From Aequoribacter fuscus (GTDB lineage: Bacteria > Pseudomonadota > Gammaproteobacteria > Pseudomonadales > Halieaceae): a stretch of 64,000 bases of DNA. Numbering within the stretch: position 1 is the stretch's first letter; the number at the start of each line of letters is the position of its first letter. The DNA lies in the NCBI RefSeq assembly GCF_009910365.1, contig NZ_CP036423.1, forward strand, positions 868,001 to 932,000. The letters run 5' to 3'. Below, one piece after another: positions 44,351 to 54,010 of the stretch. The translations under genes were made by a program, and so were the position numbers. The notes under the pieces were generated by a model. That model searched no databases, was not told where the DNA came from, and saw nothing but the letters and a program-made list of their open reading frames with translations.

Positions 44351-46855
44351 CTAGAAGTTTCGAAACCGTTTTTGAACGGCTCGCTGTCTTGCCATAACTT
44401 CATGTAAACGCTCTTCTGGTGTAACTCTGACAGTGTCTTCGGGCAGGTGGCTGGCGACTTCACTAAACGCTACTCTGGTGGCGCTAATGGTGGGCCAAAC
44501 CTCTTGATCGGGTGTTTCGCTATAAGCCCAACGTGGCGCCATAAAACCCTCTTTGTGGCCCGTGGTGTCGAGCCAATTCGCAACACCAGGATCGGTGTGG
44601 GCAACAACTAAACGATACTTTCCATCGCTGCTTTGCGTCATTTGGTGTCGATTCAGGCTACCAGTTCTGCAGCCATATTCCAGCGACTCTCCCCACAAAT
44701 TCGCCAGCTGAAAGCCCATATATTGGGGTTGTGTGGGTACTGTCATCTCGACAATCAGAGCTTCATCGGGCTCAAGTTCAAATACTCCGCCGGCATATAA
44801 ATTGGTGCTCATGCCGCCGCCTGTGGCACCTGATGCTGCGTTAATGGTGTTAAACGCGTTACGCGGGAACGCCACTCCGGGAATAGAGCCTTGTCGTTCA
44901 CCATAAGTCCCCATGGGGATCGTCCAAAACGCATTCCAGAACAGCATTTGGTTGCGTGCTATTTCGCCGCAGCGTTGCAGTTCAGCAACGGCTCGATCAA
45001 CCGTGTAATCAGGGCGGTTGCTCCATGTTTGTTCTTGGGGTTCCAGAGTAAAGTGAATGGCTTCTTCCATGTCCCAGTCGTTGAAGAGCTGACGGCCAGT
45101 CAGGTAAGTGGCATAGCGCTCGGGCGCAACACTTGAATCTTCGGGATGGGGGTGCTTGACCACTTTCAGAGTCGAGATAAAGTTGCCCTCAAAACCCGCT
45201 GGACGCTCGGGTGCCAATAGAATCTCGAAGCTGCCATTGTCATCGACTGCAATGCTGGATGAATCCAAACGGCCGGTTTGAATGCGCATGCCCGGGCGAA
45301 GTTCTGTGAGCTTACCGGAATCACCTGATAAGTCGCGCCAGCTGGCCTCAAAAATCAGGTAGTGCGGCGCTTTGGGTTGGTCATCGTTAACCGCTTCCCC
45401 GCGCCAATGGGCGGTCTGATGCGTTTTGCCCCGAAGCCAGTAGGCTTTCGAACCGTCGATGGGCGCGTAGAAGTAAATGGCATCGGCATTATCGATTGTG
45501 GCTCGTGTGATGGGGCTTAGCATGTTTCTGAATTCAGGTGCCTCGCGGTTTTCATGAAATGCGCGTTCGATTGCGGAGTGCGCAAAGCCCATTAAGTAGC
45601 GGTAGCCCTCGGCGAGAATCCGGTCATTCTCGGGTGGCGGCATAAGTTTGGGGTCGTCGATGGCATTGCGCGCCATCTGTAGGGCACTCATCATATCGTC
45701 CCAAGCTCGGCGTAAGTTGGCTCGACTCGACAGCGACCAGTCGTATTCGTCAAACCATTCGGCCAGTTCGTCTTCTATGCGTTCTGCTGTGATGGCGTAG
45801 TCTGCCAATTTATATTTGAAGGTCGATGTGTGTTGTGTTTCGCGTTGCTCTTGTTGATTTAAGTAGTTTTGATAGTCCGCAGTGATGGGTAAATCTAGGG
45901 CCTCGTAAACCTTAGCTATGGTTGCACCGGGCGCGGTGGTGAGCTCTCGATAGTCCACAAACAACTGTGGTGTTTGGGGGCGTTTAGCCAGGGCCTGCTT
46001 CGGAATTTTAAAGGATTCCAGCGAAATTTCGGCCATGTGCTGAAGCGATACTTGGTAGTCCTCTTTCTTCCAGCCTTTTGCTTTCCAGCTGCCCTCCATC
46101 AGCTTAAGCGCGCTGGGGATACACTCCATAGGATTGCGAACGGAGACCACGATTTTAGCATCGGGAAAAGTCTCTAAGATGGCGTTGACCCAGCCTGACA
46201 TCAGCGGGTTTTTGCTGAGGTGCGTGTGTTGCCCGCCGTTTAGCAAGAGCTGGCGCTTTACGCATTCTTTATAGTGATGCATCCAGCGCTGGCGTTTGCG
46301 CTCGGGTAAATCATCGACGTGAAAAATATCGATGTGTTCGAATAAAGGCATCTCAAGCGACCACTCTTGGGTGACGAACGCGCCTCGCATGACAAACTGG
46401 TCTTCTTCAGAGTTCCATAAACTCATGTTATGAATGTGACGAAACTGCCCGAACTTTTTCTCATCCCAAGCCTTTAACCGCCGTTCGAAAAAGCCACCGA
46501 GATGGTCTTTATCGAATCCCCCAAACCATCGGATAAGGTGCTTTTGTAACAGCGATGGAAACAGAGTTTCCCAGTACAAGAAATAGCTAAAACGCTGAGT
46601 ATCACCCGACATAAGCCGATGTAGCAGCGTCGTGCCGCTGCGCGCATGTCCCACAATAAACACGGGCTGTTTGACTTCTTGGCGCCACAAGCCTGGAAAA
46701 AATACGTAGTCCAAAACGAAGCATAAGGTGTTGAATACCATGGTAAGAGGAACCCACAGTAACAATTTAATCATCATTCGAGAGCGTCCCGGCCAGGACT
46801 TAAATGACCAAACGCTTTGTACGACGCGAAAGTAGTAATCCCAGTCAAAGTACAT
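44351..46855 (-). CDS. Sulfotransferase fused to a DUF1214-type domain
   Basis: An 834-residue protein with two parts. Residues ~60-345 are a PAPS-dependent sulfotransferase: 5'-phosphosulfate loop 'FIVGHARSGTTLLHRL' (66-81) and 3'-phosphate loop 'VVSVRNPMECIPSALKLM' (236-253); a hydrophobic stretch (about 30-55) may anchor it in the membrane. From about 410 on ('AEGYRYLMGFAHSAIERAF') it is DUF1214-like and matches the secreted protein at 24313-25545, with 'FQLANLWGESLEYG' and 'DPGVANWLDTTGHKEG'. No frameshift separates the parts. It diverges from a TetR gene. It would sulfonate an unknown hydroxyl compound and handle it through the second domain. Confidence 0.85.
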   Translation of the reverse strand: MYFDWDYYFRVVQSVWSFKSWPGRSRMMIKLLLWVPLTMVFNTLCFVLDYVFFPGLWRQEVKQPVFIVGHARSGTTLLHRLMSGDTQRFSYFLYWETLFPSLLQKHLIRWFGGFDKDHLGGFFERRLKAWDEKKFGQFRHIHNMSLWNSEEDQFVMRGAFVTQEWSLEMPLFEHIDIFHVDDLPERKRQRWMHHYKECVKRQLLLNGGQHTHLSKNPLMSGWVNAILETFPDAKIVVSVRNPMECIPSALKLMEGSWKAKGWKKEDYQVSLQHMAEISLESFKIPKQALAKRPQTPQLFVDYRELTTAPGATIAKVYEALDLPITADYQNYLNQQEQRETQHTSTFKYKLADYAITAERIEDELAEWFDEYDWSLSSRANLRRAWDDMMSALQMARNAIDDPKLMPPPENDRILAEGYRYLMGFAHSAIERAFHENREAPEFRNMLSPITRATIDNADAIYFYAPIDGSKAYWLRGKTHQTAHWRGEAVNDDQPKAPHYLIFEASWRDLSGDSGKLTELRPGMRIQTGRLDSSSIAVDDNGSFEILLAPERPAGFEGNFISTLKVVKHPHPEDSSVAPERYATYLTGRQLFNDWDMEEAIHFTLEPQEQTWSNRPDYTVDRAVAELQRCGEIARNQMLFWNAFWTIPMGTYGERQGSIPGVAFPRNAFNTINAASGATGGGMSTNLYAGGVFELEPDEALIVEMTVPTQPQYMGFQLANLWGESLEYGCRTGSLNRHQMTQSSDGKYRLVVAHTDPGVANWLDTTGHKEGFMAPRWAYSETPDQEVWPTISATRVAFSEVASHLPEDTVRVTPEERLHEVMARQRAVQKRFRNF

Positions 46856-47018
46856 AATTGCTTTCCTTATTTTTAACCACGCTAGCCTAGTCGTGATTGC
46901 TGGATCTTATCAACTCGCATAAGTTTGAGCTCTAAGATCGTTTAAATAATTGATCTTTATCGGTTTTTTAATGTTTTGTGAGGGAGCTTACGTTTTGGTG
47001 GAAATTGCTCTAGGCTTA

Positions 47019-47032
47019 ACTGATCAAACAGT
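47019..47032. promoter_or_regulatory. Candidate TetR operator
   Basis: Inverted repeat ACTG-ATCAAA-CAGT 18 bases before the TetR start in the 195-base divergent gap with the sulfotransferase fusion gene. Short arms, so only a suggestion. Confidence 0.3.
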
Positions 47033-47050
47033 CACACGAAAAGATAGTGC

Positions 47051-47707
47051 ATGGCCACCGATTTAGACAAGCCCATTCCGCTACCGAGAAAGTTACCGAA
47101 ACAAGGTCGGTCTAAAGTGCTGGTGGACGCTCTTGTCGAGGCCTGCGAGGCCATCCTTGCAAGGGGCGACACCGAGCAGCTGACCACGAACTACATTGCT
47201 GAAGTCGCGGGTGTGAATATCGGATCTTTGTATCAGTACTTCCCCAATAAAGAAGCGATTCTAGCAACCGTGTTCACTCGCAAAATGGCGTTAGAACGCG
47301 CCGCGTTTGCGGACCAGTCAAAACAACGCATTTTGGCGCAATCGGCGCTGTCACTCAGTGCCGCGTTGGCCGAGGTGATTCGTGTTAAGGCAGAACTGCA
47401 TCAGCGTTTTCTGGCTTTGCATGGCGATTTTTACAGCGACTACTACGACTTCTTCGATTTTGAAGAGACTGTGAACGAGTATGTATCGACGGACCTGCAG
47501 CAACCTACTTGGTCAGTGTGGGTGAGGTCATTGTTGAAGCATTATCAGATCGAGCTGCGCTTCGATGATCTCGACCGCGCGGCTTTTTTGGTCGCGAATA
47601 TTATCGATGGTTTGCTGAGCGCAGCCGTTCGCAGCCAACCTCACTGCTTGAGCGACGACGCCTTTTTACACCAGGTTCACGTCGCGGCTTTGAATGCGAT
47701 TAGTTGA
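47051..47707 (+). CDS. TetR/AcrR-family transcriptional regulator
   Basis: A 218-residue regulator with helix-turn-helix '[31 protein letters not shown]' at about 44-75 and a helical C-terminal domain. It diverges from the sulfotransferase-DUF1214 fusion gene, its likely target, and its 3' end overlaps the convergent ACR3 gene by eight bases. Confidence 0.88.
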   Translation: MATDLDKPIPLPRKLPKQGRSKVLVDALVEACEAILARGDTEQLTTNYIAEVAGVNIGSLYQYFPNKEAILATVFTRKMALERAAFADQSKQRILAQSALSLSAALAEVIRVKAELHQRFLALHGDFYSDYYDFFDFEETVNEYVSTDLQQPTWSVWVRSLLKHYQIELRFDDLDRAAFLVANIIDGLLSAAVRSQPHCLSDDAFLHQVHVAALNAIS

Positions 47708-48734
47708 CGGCCTCGTCGTTGTCGAACCAGTGTTTCGTCTTGTTTGCAAAAGCCACTAGGCTAAGCATAACCGGTACCTCAACAAGTACGCCGACTACCG
47801 TGGCCAGCGCGGCGCCCGACTGCAGGCCGAACAACGAAATGGCCACCGCAACCGCCAGTTCAAAAAAATTAGAGGTGCCAATCATGCACGCGGGTGCGGC
47901 GATATTGTGAGGTAGCTGAATGGCCTTGGCCGCAGCGTAAGCAATAGCAAATATGCCATACGTTTGAATCAGTAGGGGTATGGCGATAAGTACTATGGCT
48001 ACTGGCTTCGCAATAATGGTCTCGGCTTGAAACCCAAACAAAAGCACCACGGTTGCTAGCAATCCGGTAATGGATATCGGCTTGAGTGTGCTGAGGAAAT
48101 TGTTCAAACGCGAGTGGTCGCTGCCGGAATCCAGCAGGCGGCGGGTTACGGCACCTGCCACTAAGGGGATGACGACATAAAGAAGCACGGAAAGCAGTAA
48201 TGTATTCCAGGGCACTGTGACATCGGTAACGCCCAGCAAGAAAGCCGCTATTGGCGCAAAGGCAAAAATCATAATCAGATCATTGACCGAGACTTGAACT
48301 AGGGTGTAGTTCGCATCACCTTTTGTGAGGTTGCTCCAAACAAACACCATGGCTGTGCAAGGGGCAACACCCAGCAAGATCATGCCTGCGATATATTCTG
48401 TCGCGGTCTGCGGATCGACGAAATCGACAAACAGCACTTTAAAGAACAACCAGCCTAAGAAGGCCATGGTAAAGGGCTTGACCAGCCAGTTAATTACCAG
48501 AGTTAGCGCAAGGCCCTTGGGTTTTTTACCGACATCTTTAATGGAAGAGAAATCTACCTGCACCATCATGGGATAAATCATAATCCAGATGAAGATTGCC
48601 ACGGGGATATTCACGTGGGCGACCTCAAGTGCGGCAAACCACTGGAATAATGCTGGGGTAAGATTCCCTGCAACTAGCCCCACTAGAATGCACAGGCTGA
48701 CCCAAACACTCAGATAGCGTTCAAAAATACCCAT
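47700..48734 (-). CDS. acr3: ACR3-type arsenite efflux permease
   Basis: A 344-residue membrane protein with ten hydrophobic segments; '[34 protein letters not shown]' contains the conserved Cys required for arsenite transport, and '[17 protein letters not shown]' is typical of the family. Translation is coupled to arsC by a TAATG junction. It removes arsenite produced by the reductase. Confidence 0.93.
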   Translation of the reverse strand: MGIFERYLSVWVSLCILVGLVAGNLTPALFQWFAALEVAHVNIPVAIFIWIMIYPMMVQVDFSSIKDVGKKPKGLALTLVINWLVKPFTMAFLGWLFFKVLFVDFVDPQTATEYIAGMILLGVAPCTAMVFVWSNLTKGDANYTLVQVSVNDLIMIFAFAPIAAFLLGVTDVTVPWNTLLLSVLLYVVIPLVAGAVTRRLLDSGSDHSRLNNFLSTLKPISITGLLATVVLLFGFQAETIIAKPVAIVLIAIPLLIQTYGIFAIAYAAAKAIQLPHNIAAPACMIGTSNFFELAVAVAISLFGLQSGAALATVVGVLVEVPVMLSLVAFANKTKHWFDNDEAVN

Positions 48735-49213
48735 TAGTTTGTCCTTTCGATAAGTTTGGAAAGTAATGTTTTTTGTTGATCGAGAGTTTTGGACATCAGG
48801 TCTAATTGCAACAGCTCATTGACTCGCGATGTGATGGTTGCGATGCATGCTTCAAAGGCGGCTTTTACTTCGGATTCGCTGCCTACAACTTTGGAAGGGT
48901 CTTTTAAACCCCAGTGCAGTGTGATTGTCTTGCCAAACCATACCGGGCATTGCTCAGCAGCAGCGCTGTCGCACACCGTGATGACGATATCGGGCTGTAT
49001 CGACTCAAATTCGTCCCACGATTGGCTTCGCAATCCCTGGGTCGATACGCCGTGCTCCGCGAGGTACTTAAGCGAGAGCGGGTGAACCTCGCCTTCGGGT
49101 TGGCTGCCGGCGCTGAATGCTTGAATGCGTCCATCCGATAAGTGATTGGTGATCGCCTCGCTCAGTATGCTACGGCAGCGATTGTGAGTGCAGATATAAA
49201 GTATCTTAGTCAT
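48734..49213 (-). CDS. arsC: Arsenate reductase, low-molecular-weight phosphatase type
   Basis: A 159-residue LMW-PTP-fold enzyme: P-loop 'CTHNRCRS' at residues 8-15 with nucleophilic Cys8, and the redox pair in '[12 protein letters not shown]' that relays the disulfide to thioredoxin. It reduces arsenate to arsenite. The Met at 49213 is chosen over 49249 because it precedes the fold directly. It starts the arsC-acr3 unit; no arsR gene adjoins it. Confidence 0.92.
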   Translation of the reverse strand: MTKILYICTHNRCRSILSEAITNHLSDGRIQAFSAGSQPEGEVHPLSLKYLAEHGVSTQGLRSQSWDEFESIQPDIVITVCDSAAAEQCPVWFGKTITLHWGLKDPSKVVGSESEVKAAFEACIATITSRVNELLQLDLMSKTLDQQKTLLSKLIERTN

Positions 49214-49356
49214 GGGTTTTCGCCTTGGGAGAGAATCGAATAATACCAAAATTTAAGGGTTATTGCGGTCGGAAAGTCTGTAGTCTATGGTGGAGGCCAT
49301 CTCGTACAAAACCTGATGTCAGCAGTATTTGGTTCGCTATAGAATAGGGCAGCAAC

Positions 49357-49962
49357 ATGGCAAAAGAATTTCGTTTTGAAGAATTGATCAAGCGATTGCA
49401 AGCCGCCGAACGCGAGCTCGAGGCTGAGTTGCAGGCGTACTTAGCGGAGCAACGCGAGAAATTCCATTACACCTTAGAAAACGGTCGTGTGAAGTTTGAG
49501 AGCGAATTCAAGGCTTTTCAACAACGCTATCGTGTGGGTGCTTGGCGTTACCTAAAAGAGGCAAAGCTCAGCTATGTGCTGACCGCACCCATCATCTATG
49601 GCATGGTGATACCGCTAGCCTTGTTGGACTTAACCCTTACTCTGTATCAACACCTCTGTTTTAGGGTGTACCGTATACCCTTGGTGAAACGCGCCGACTA
49701 CTTCGTGATAGACCGCCATCTTCTGAGCTACCTGAACGCGATCGAGAAGTTGAATTGTGTCTATTGCGGCTATGGCAATGGTGTAATTGCCTACGGCCGA
49801 GAGATTACCGCGCGAACCGAGCAATTTTGGTGCCCCATAAAGCACGCCCGTAAAGCCGCTGGCACGCATGATCGAGCCGACAAATTTTTGGAATACGGCG
49901 ATGCCAATGCCTGGCGCGAGCGTATTGAGGACGTACGCACAGATTGGGGTGATTCTAACTGA
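49357..49962 (+). CDS. Conserved hypothetical membrane protein with CxxC...C..H cluster
   Basis: No named function recognised. The 201-residue protein has an N-terminal charged helix/coiled coil (about 1-60), one or two membrane segments (about 72-105), then 'RADYFVIDRHLLSYLNAIEKLNCVYCGYGNG' region and 'EQFWCPIKHARK'. Cys134, Cys137, Cys159 and His163 could bind a metal. I recall similar 'NCVYCGYANG' proteins widely in proteobacteria. It diverges from arsC by 143 bases and precedes glpK by 97. Confidence 0.75.
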   Translation: MAKEFRFEELIKRLQAAERELEAELQAYLAEQREKFHYTLENGRVKFESEFKAFQQRYRVGAWRYLKEAKLSYVLTAPIIYGMVIPLALLDLTLTLYQHLCFRVYRIPLVKRADYFVIDRHLLSYLNAIEKLNCVYCGYGNGVIAYGREITARTEQFWCPIKHARKAAGTHDRADKFLEYGDANAWRERIEDVRTDWGDSN

Positions 49963-50059
49963 AGACCTGGGATTCTAGTGTTTGTGTGCGTCAATAAGGT
50001 TTGGGCTGTAAATTTTGTTTATGATACAAAAAAGCGAAACAACGACAGGATAGACGATA

Positions 50060-51538
50060 GTGGCTGATTACATTTTGGCAATTGACCAAGGCACCTCAAG
50101 TTCAAGAGCGATTCTGTTTAATCGTGAAGGCGAGTTGGTGCACGTCGCTCAAGAAGAATTTCCGCAGTATTTTCCTAATGATGGTTGGGTCGAGCACGAG
50201 CCAGAAGAAATCTGGCACAGCGTAAAACATACGATTGAAGAAGTACTCGCTAAATTGCAGCCGGGCGATACCGTTGCCGGTATAGGCATAACCAATCAGC
50301 GAGAAACCACAGTGGTTTGGGATCGAGAGACAGGAAAGCCCATTCATCGTGCGATTGTATGGCAAGATCGGAGAACCGCTGAATTCTGCCTGCAGCTAAA
50401 AGACCAAGGCTTGCAAGATCAAGTTCAAGCCAAGACAGGCTTGCTGATCGACCCCTACTTTTCTGCAACCAAAGTACGCTGGTTGCTCGATAATGTGACC
50501 GGCGCGCGCGATGCGGCACAGCAGGGGCATCTGGCATTTGGCACCATCGATACCTACATTCTCTGGAAGCTGACAGAAGGTCGGGCGCATCGCACCGATG
50601 CCACCAATGCCTCGCGGACGATGATGTTCAATATTCACGATCAGGTTTGGGATGGCGATCTTTTGGCGATGTTTGATGTGCCTGCGTCGATATTGCCAGA
50701 GGTTTGCGATAGCGCCGCGGACTTTGGCGTTTGTAATGCGTCAATGTTTGGCATTGAATTGCCTATTTTGTCGATGATTGGCGATCAACAGGCGGCTTTG
50801 GTGGGTCAAACTTGCTTTGAGCAAGGCATGGCGAAAAGCACCTATGGCACAGGTTGCTTCATGATCGTTAATACGGGTGATCATGCGCTGAAGTCAGAGA
50901 ATCGACTACTGACCACGATAGCGTATCGTCTCAATGGCAAAACCACCTACGCCTTAGAAGGCAGTATTTTTGTTGCGGGAGCCGCGGTGCAATGGTTGCG
51001 TGATGGTCTAAAGCTATTGGAGAACGCTGCTGAAAGTCAGGCCTTAGCAGAATCGACGCCCTTAAATCATGGCGTGTATTTGGTGCCAGCCTTCACAGGC
51101 TTAGGCGCACCTTATTGGGACCCCGATGCGCGCGGCGGTTTGTTGGGTTTAACTCGCGATACGGGCATCAAGGAGCTCGTGTCGGCGGCGTTGCAGTCGG
51201 TGTGTTATCAAACCAAAGATCTATTGTGTGCCATGGAAGCCGACGGTCAAGAGCTTAAAAGTTTGCGGGTTGATGGCGGCATGGTGGCTAACGATTGGGT
51301 TATGCAGTTTTTAGCCGACATTTTAGATACCACTGTCGAGCGCCCTCAAATAATCGAGACGACTGCGCTGGGAGCGGCTTACTTGGCTGGGTTACAAGCA
51401 GGCGTTTACGTGTCATTAGCCGAACTGGGCCAATCTTGGAGTTGCGAGCGTAGATTCAGCGCCTCTCTCGACGATACCGACCGGCAGGCGCTTTATGCCG
51501 GTTGGTTAGAGGCTGTTAAGCGAGTAATGACAAATTAA
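50060..51538 (+). CDS. glpK: Glycerol kinase
   Basis: Phosphorylates glycerol with ATP to sn-glycerol 3-phosphate. The 492-residue FGGY-family protein has '[14 protein letters not shown]', '[12 protein letters not shown]', '[13 protein letters not shown]', '[14 protein letters not shown]' and '[15 protein letters not shown]', all as in E. coli GlpK, with similar length. GTG start with AGGA ten bases before. No glpF or glpD gene is adjacent. Confidence 0.97.
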   Translation: MADYILAIDQGTSSSRAILFNREGELVHVAQEEFPQYFPNDGWVEHEPEEIWHSVKHTIEEVLAKLQPGDTVAGIGITNQRETTVVWDRETGKPIHRAIVWQDRRTAEFCLQLKDQGLQDQVQAKTGLLIDPYFSATKVRWLLDNVTGARDAAQQGHLAFGTIDTYILWKLTEGRAHRTDATNASRTMMFNIHDQVWDGDLLAMFDVPASILPEVCDSAADFGVCNASMFGIELPILSMIGDQQAALVGQTCFEQGMAKSTYGTGCFMIVNTGDHALKSENRLLTTIAYRLNGKTTYALEGSIFVAGAAVQWLRDGLKLLENAAESQALAESTPLNHGVYLVPAFTGLGAPYWDPDARGGLLGLTRDTGIKELVSAALQSVCYQTKDLLCAMEADGQELKSLRVDGGMVANDWVMQFLADILDTTVERPQIIETTALGAAYLAGLQAGVYVSLAELGQSWSCERRFSASLDDTDRQALYAGWLEAVKRVMTN

Positions 51539-51553
51539 TCGCAAAGCCTATAA

Positions 51554-51574
51554 GCCCAGCCACCATGACTGGGC
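51554..51574. terminator. Hairpin between glpK and the convergent enoyl reductase-like gene
   Basis: Stem GCCCAG / CTGGGC with a nine-base loop just after glpK. No T run on either strand. Confidence 0.45.
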
Positions 51575-51587
51575 GTCGGGAGCTCGC

Positions 51588-52802
51588 TTACAGCGTTTCG
51601 AAGGTAATGCCGGCGTTGGCCTGCAGCCTGTCCACCAATGCCTGCCCCATAGCACTCGCAGGCGTCCAGATGCCGCCGCCGCAGCTCAAATCATCGCGCG
51701 CTAGACAGACCGCAGCCTCGCCCAACATGCGCGAGGTGCCACCGTAACCTGGATCTCGATCGCCCGAGACGCGCGTTTTCACGCTCTGGTTTCCGTCTTC
51801 CGATTGCGCGTGGAAAAACATTTCAAAATGGCCGTTTAACTGCTCTTCAGGTGTTGGGCCTTCGCCGGGTTTTGGCAGGAATCGTCCCGCCAGTTTTCTG
51901 ACCCAACCTAAGCCCATAATCGACGGAGTAAGCTTGCTGCCTAACGCGATATTTTTAGCTTTGCGTTGCGCCTTTTTGTCAGCACCTGTTAACTGGCGTT
52001 CGTCATAGCGAAAGGTTTTACCGTAGGGATAGTTTGCCAGCGCGTTACTTCTGCGTACGACACGTGCATTCACTGCGGCCATGAAAAATGGACCTGTCCA
52101 TTGTTGGAAGTGTTCATCGAAGATCGCTTCGTTAACATCTAAACCGTCCGGACCGCTTTGTTCACCCTGCGGATTGAGAGAGTAGGGGTTTTCTAGTTCT
52201 TCTTGGATGGATTTGTCTTTGCTCATTTGCTCCATCATTACCATCATGCTGGCAATTGTTCCGCCGCTGGCACCGCCACTGAATCGGCCTACGCGCGCAT
52301 TCACCTCTTGCGCGTAACTTCCAAAGCGCTCGTGCATCACGCTCTGGGCATAAAATACGCCCAAATCGCTTGGAATCGAGTCAAAACCGCAGGTGTGAAC
52401 GATACGTGCGCCGCTCGCTTCCGCTGTCGATTGAAAGTGTTTGATTGTATGTCCCATCCACTGGACTTCGCCGGTTAAATCGCAGTAATGGGTGCCTTGC
52501 TTAGCGCAAGCTTCAAGTAAGGGCGTGCCATATAGCGCGTAAGGTCCCACTGTGGTGCACACGACTTTTGTTCGTGCGGCCAGTGTTTCCATGGCTGCTT
52601 GGTCGTGGCTGTCGGCTTGGAGTAGCGGGATATTAGGATTACCCAGCTCCGCGCGGACGGCTTCAAGTTTTTGTAAGTTTCGCCCCGCCATGGCCCAGTT
52701 CAGAGAGTACCCATAGGTGGACTGCAAGTGTTTAGCGACTAACGAGCCCGTAAAGCCGGTGGCACCCCAAAGTATGATTTCGAATTCTCTTGATGCGGAC
52801 AT
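51588..52802 (-). CDS. Saccharopine dehydrogenase family / trans-acting enoyl reductase-like protein
   Basis: A 404-residue Rossmann-fold protein: 'IILWGATGFTGSLVAKHL' cofactor loop, 'AGRNLQKLEAV', 'YALYGTPLLEACAKQGTHYCDLTGE', 'GFDSIPSDLG'. These features match the family that includes mycobacterial Rv2449c and trans-acting enoyl reductases and eukaryotic saccharopine dehydrogenase-like oxidoreductases. It is monocistronic and its substrate is unknown. Confidence 0.88.
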   Translation of the reverse strand: MSASREFEIILWGATGFTGSLVAKHLQSTYGYSLNWAMAGRNLQKLEAVRAELGNPNIPLLQADSHDQAAMETLAARTKVVCTTVGPYALYGTPLLEACAKQGTHYCDLTGEVQWMGHTIKHFQSTAEASGARIVHTCGFDSIPSDLGVFYAQSVMHERFGSYAQEVNARVGRFSGGASGGTIASMMVMMEQMSKDKSIQEELENPYSLNPQGEQSGPDGLDVNEAIFDEHFQQWTGPFFMAAVNARVVRRSNALANYPYGKTFRYDERQLTGADKKAQRKAKNIALGSKLTPSIMGLGWVRKLAGRFLPKPGEGPTPEEQLNGHFEMFFHAQSEDGNQSVKTRVSGDRDPGYGGTSRMLGEAAVCLARDDLSCGGGIWTPASAMGQALVDRLQANAGITFETL

Positions 52803-52953
52803 TGTTATTCTCGGTGGTAGGTTTGAGTGTTAGTTTACGCGCTTTGATTGGGTTTGGCTCATCCTTATTCCCCTATAGCAGCGCATCCTCTTTCAGAATG
52901 GTCACTGTGTGTGTTACAAGGTATGGTGTTTTTATGGGTCGAGGCGTGCGGTG

Positions 52954-53259
52954 ATGATGATTGGAGCTTTCATACTGGCAGTGTGGGCATTTTTGGCTCT
53001 GCGCTCGGTGAGGGCGGATTACCGCTACTACAAAGCGGTTCAGACCTTAGAGCCCGCGATTTGGGCGCAGTTAGGGTCGCCGAAGTTTTTGCGGATTCCT
53101 ATGGCGTTTGTGTCGAGTAAGGGAGTGATATTGCTCAAGTCGATCACCAATGAGCATATCCTAGCGCTTGCCAGAAAACACCGGCAGGCTGGCATCCAGT
53201 TTATTGCCTACCTCGTGATAGTTCTTGTCGGCGCCACCGCATATTTTACACTCGCTTAA
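52954..53259 (+). CDS. Small hypothetical membrane protein
   Basis: A 101-residue protein with membrane segments at both ends ('MIGAFILAVWAFLAL' and 'FIAYLVIVLVGATAYFTLA') and a basic central part. No family recognised. GAGG lies nine bases before the Met at 52954; the frame itself is open to 52909. It is followed 11 bases later by the LysE-type gene in the same direction and may be co-expressed. Confidence 0.6.
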   Translation: MMIGAFILAVWAFLALRSVRADYRYYKAVQTLEPAIWAQLGSPKFLRIPMAFVSSKGVILLKSITNEHILALARKHRQAGIQFIAYLVIVLVGATAYFTLA

Positions 53260-53270
53260 CGAGTGCGCAC

Positions 53271-53894
53271 GTGTTGCCTCTTGATACCCTCCTCATTTTT
53301 TTTGGTGCGTCACTCAGCCTAGCGCTGAGCCCAGGGCCCGATAATCTATTTGTCTTAACTCAATCGGTGGCGAGTGGACGCCGTGCAGGGTTGATCGTGA
53401 CGCTAGGTCTTTGCACTGGCTTGGTGTGTCACACGGTCGCAGTGGCATTTGGTGCGGCAGCGATGCTTGAGCGCTCCGCCTATGGGCTCATGGTATTGCA
53501 GTGGTTGGGTGCACTATATCTTGTCTATCTCGCTTGGCGTTTTTTCACAGCTGCGCCTGTCAGTGTGAGTGTTGCCGCAACTCAAATACGCCTTGATTTG
53601 CTTTACCGTCGCGGATTTCTGATGAATGTGACGAATCCCAAGGTTCTCATTTTTTTTCTGGCCTTTTTGCCTCAGTTTACAGATCCCAGAGAAGGAGGCG
53701 TGGCTTTTCAAATTGTGATTCTGGGTGGCGTCTTTGCGCTCGCTACGGTTTTGGTTTTCGGCGCAATCGCTTGGTTCGCGAGCGCATTGCGCTCTGGATT
53801 ACTGTGTTCAGATGCGGTACAAACAATGCTTAATCGAATAGCGGCGCTTGTCTTTATGGTCTTAGCAATGCGTCTGATGTTGGTTGAGTTGTAA
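53271..53894 (+). CDS. LysE/RhtB family exporter
   Basis: A 207-residue inner-membrane protein with six hydrophobic segments: 'GASLSLALSPGPDNLFVLTQSVASGRRAGLIVTLG' and 'GFLMNVTNPKVLIFFLAFLPQF' are family signatures. Exports amino acids such as homoserine or lysine; substrate not assignable. GTG start (TTG follows directly as alternative). Confidence 0.92.
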   Translation: MLPLDTLLIFFGASLSLALSPGPDNLFVLTQSVASGRRAGLIVTLGLCTGLVCHTVAVAFGAAAMLERSAYGLMVLQWLGALYLVYLAWRFFTAAPVSVSVAATQIRLDLLYRRGFLMNVTNPKVLIFFLAFLPQFTDPREGGVAFQIVILGGVFALATVLVFGAIAWFASALRSGLLCSDAVQTMLNRIAALVFMVLAMRLMLVEL

Positions 53895-53895
53895 G

Positions 53896-53992
53896 GGCTA
53901 GCTGTTAGCCCGTGGCAGCTTGGCTACTAGCGGGACGCTTAAAGTGAGCATCCGGCAAGGCTGTGCAGGGCTCGAGCCCACCTAAGTGGGCT
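53896..53992. terminator. Two hairpins between LysE gene and carotenoid oxygenase operon
   Basis: GGGCTA-N5-TAGCCC at 53896-53912 directly follows the LysE stop, and AGCCCAC-CTAA-GTGGGCT at 53975-53992 ends 18 bases before the convergent carotenoid oxygenase stop. Neither has a long T run, but the pair separates two convergent units. Confidence 0.5.
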
Positions 53993-54010
53993 ACACCGTC
54001 TTTCTGCCAC

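Noticed and set aside
50001-50025. Possible sigma70 promoter before glpK (TTGGGC / TATGAT)
   Set aside because: The hexamers are only 13 bases apart, too close for a normal promoter.
52848-53120. Alternative 90-codon ORF overlapping the small membrane protein gene
   Set aside because: The other frame (52954-53259) has a ribosome site, membrane segments and tight spacing to the LysE gene; this one has none of these.
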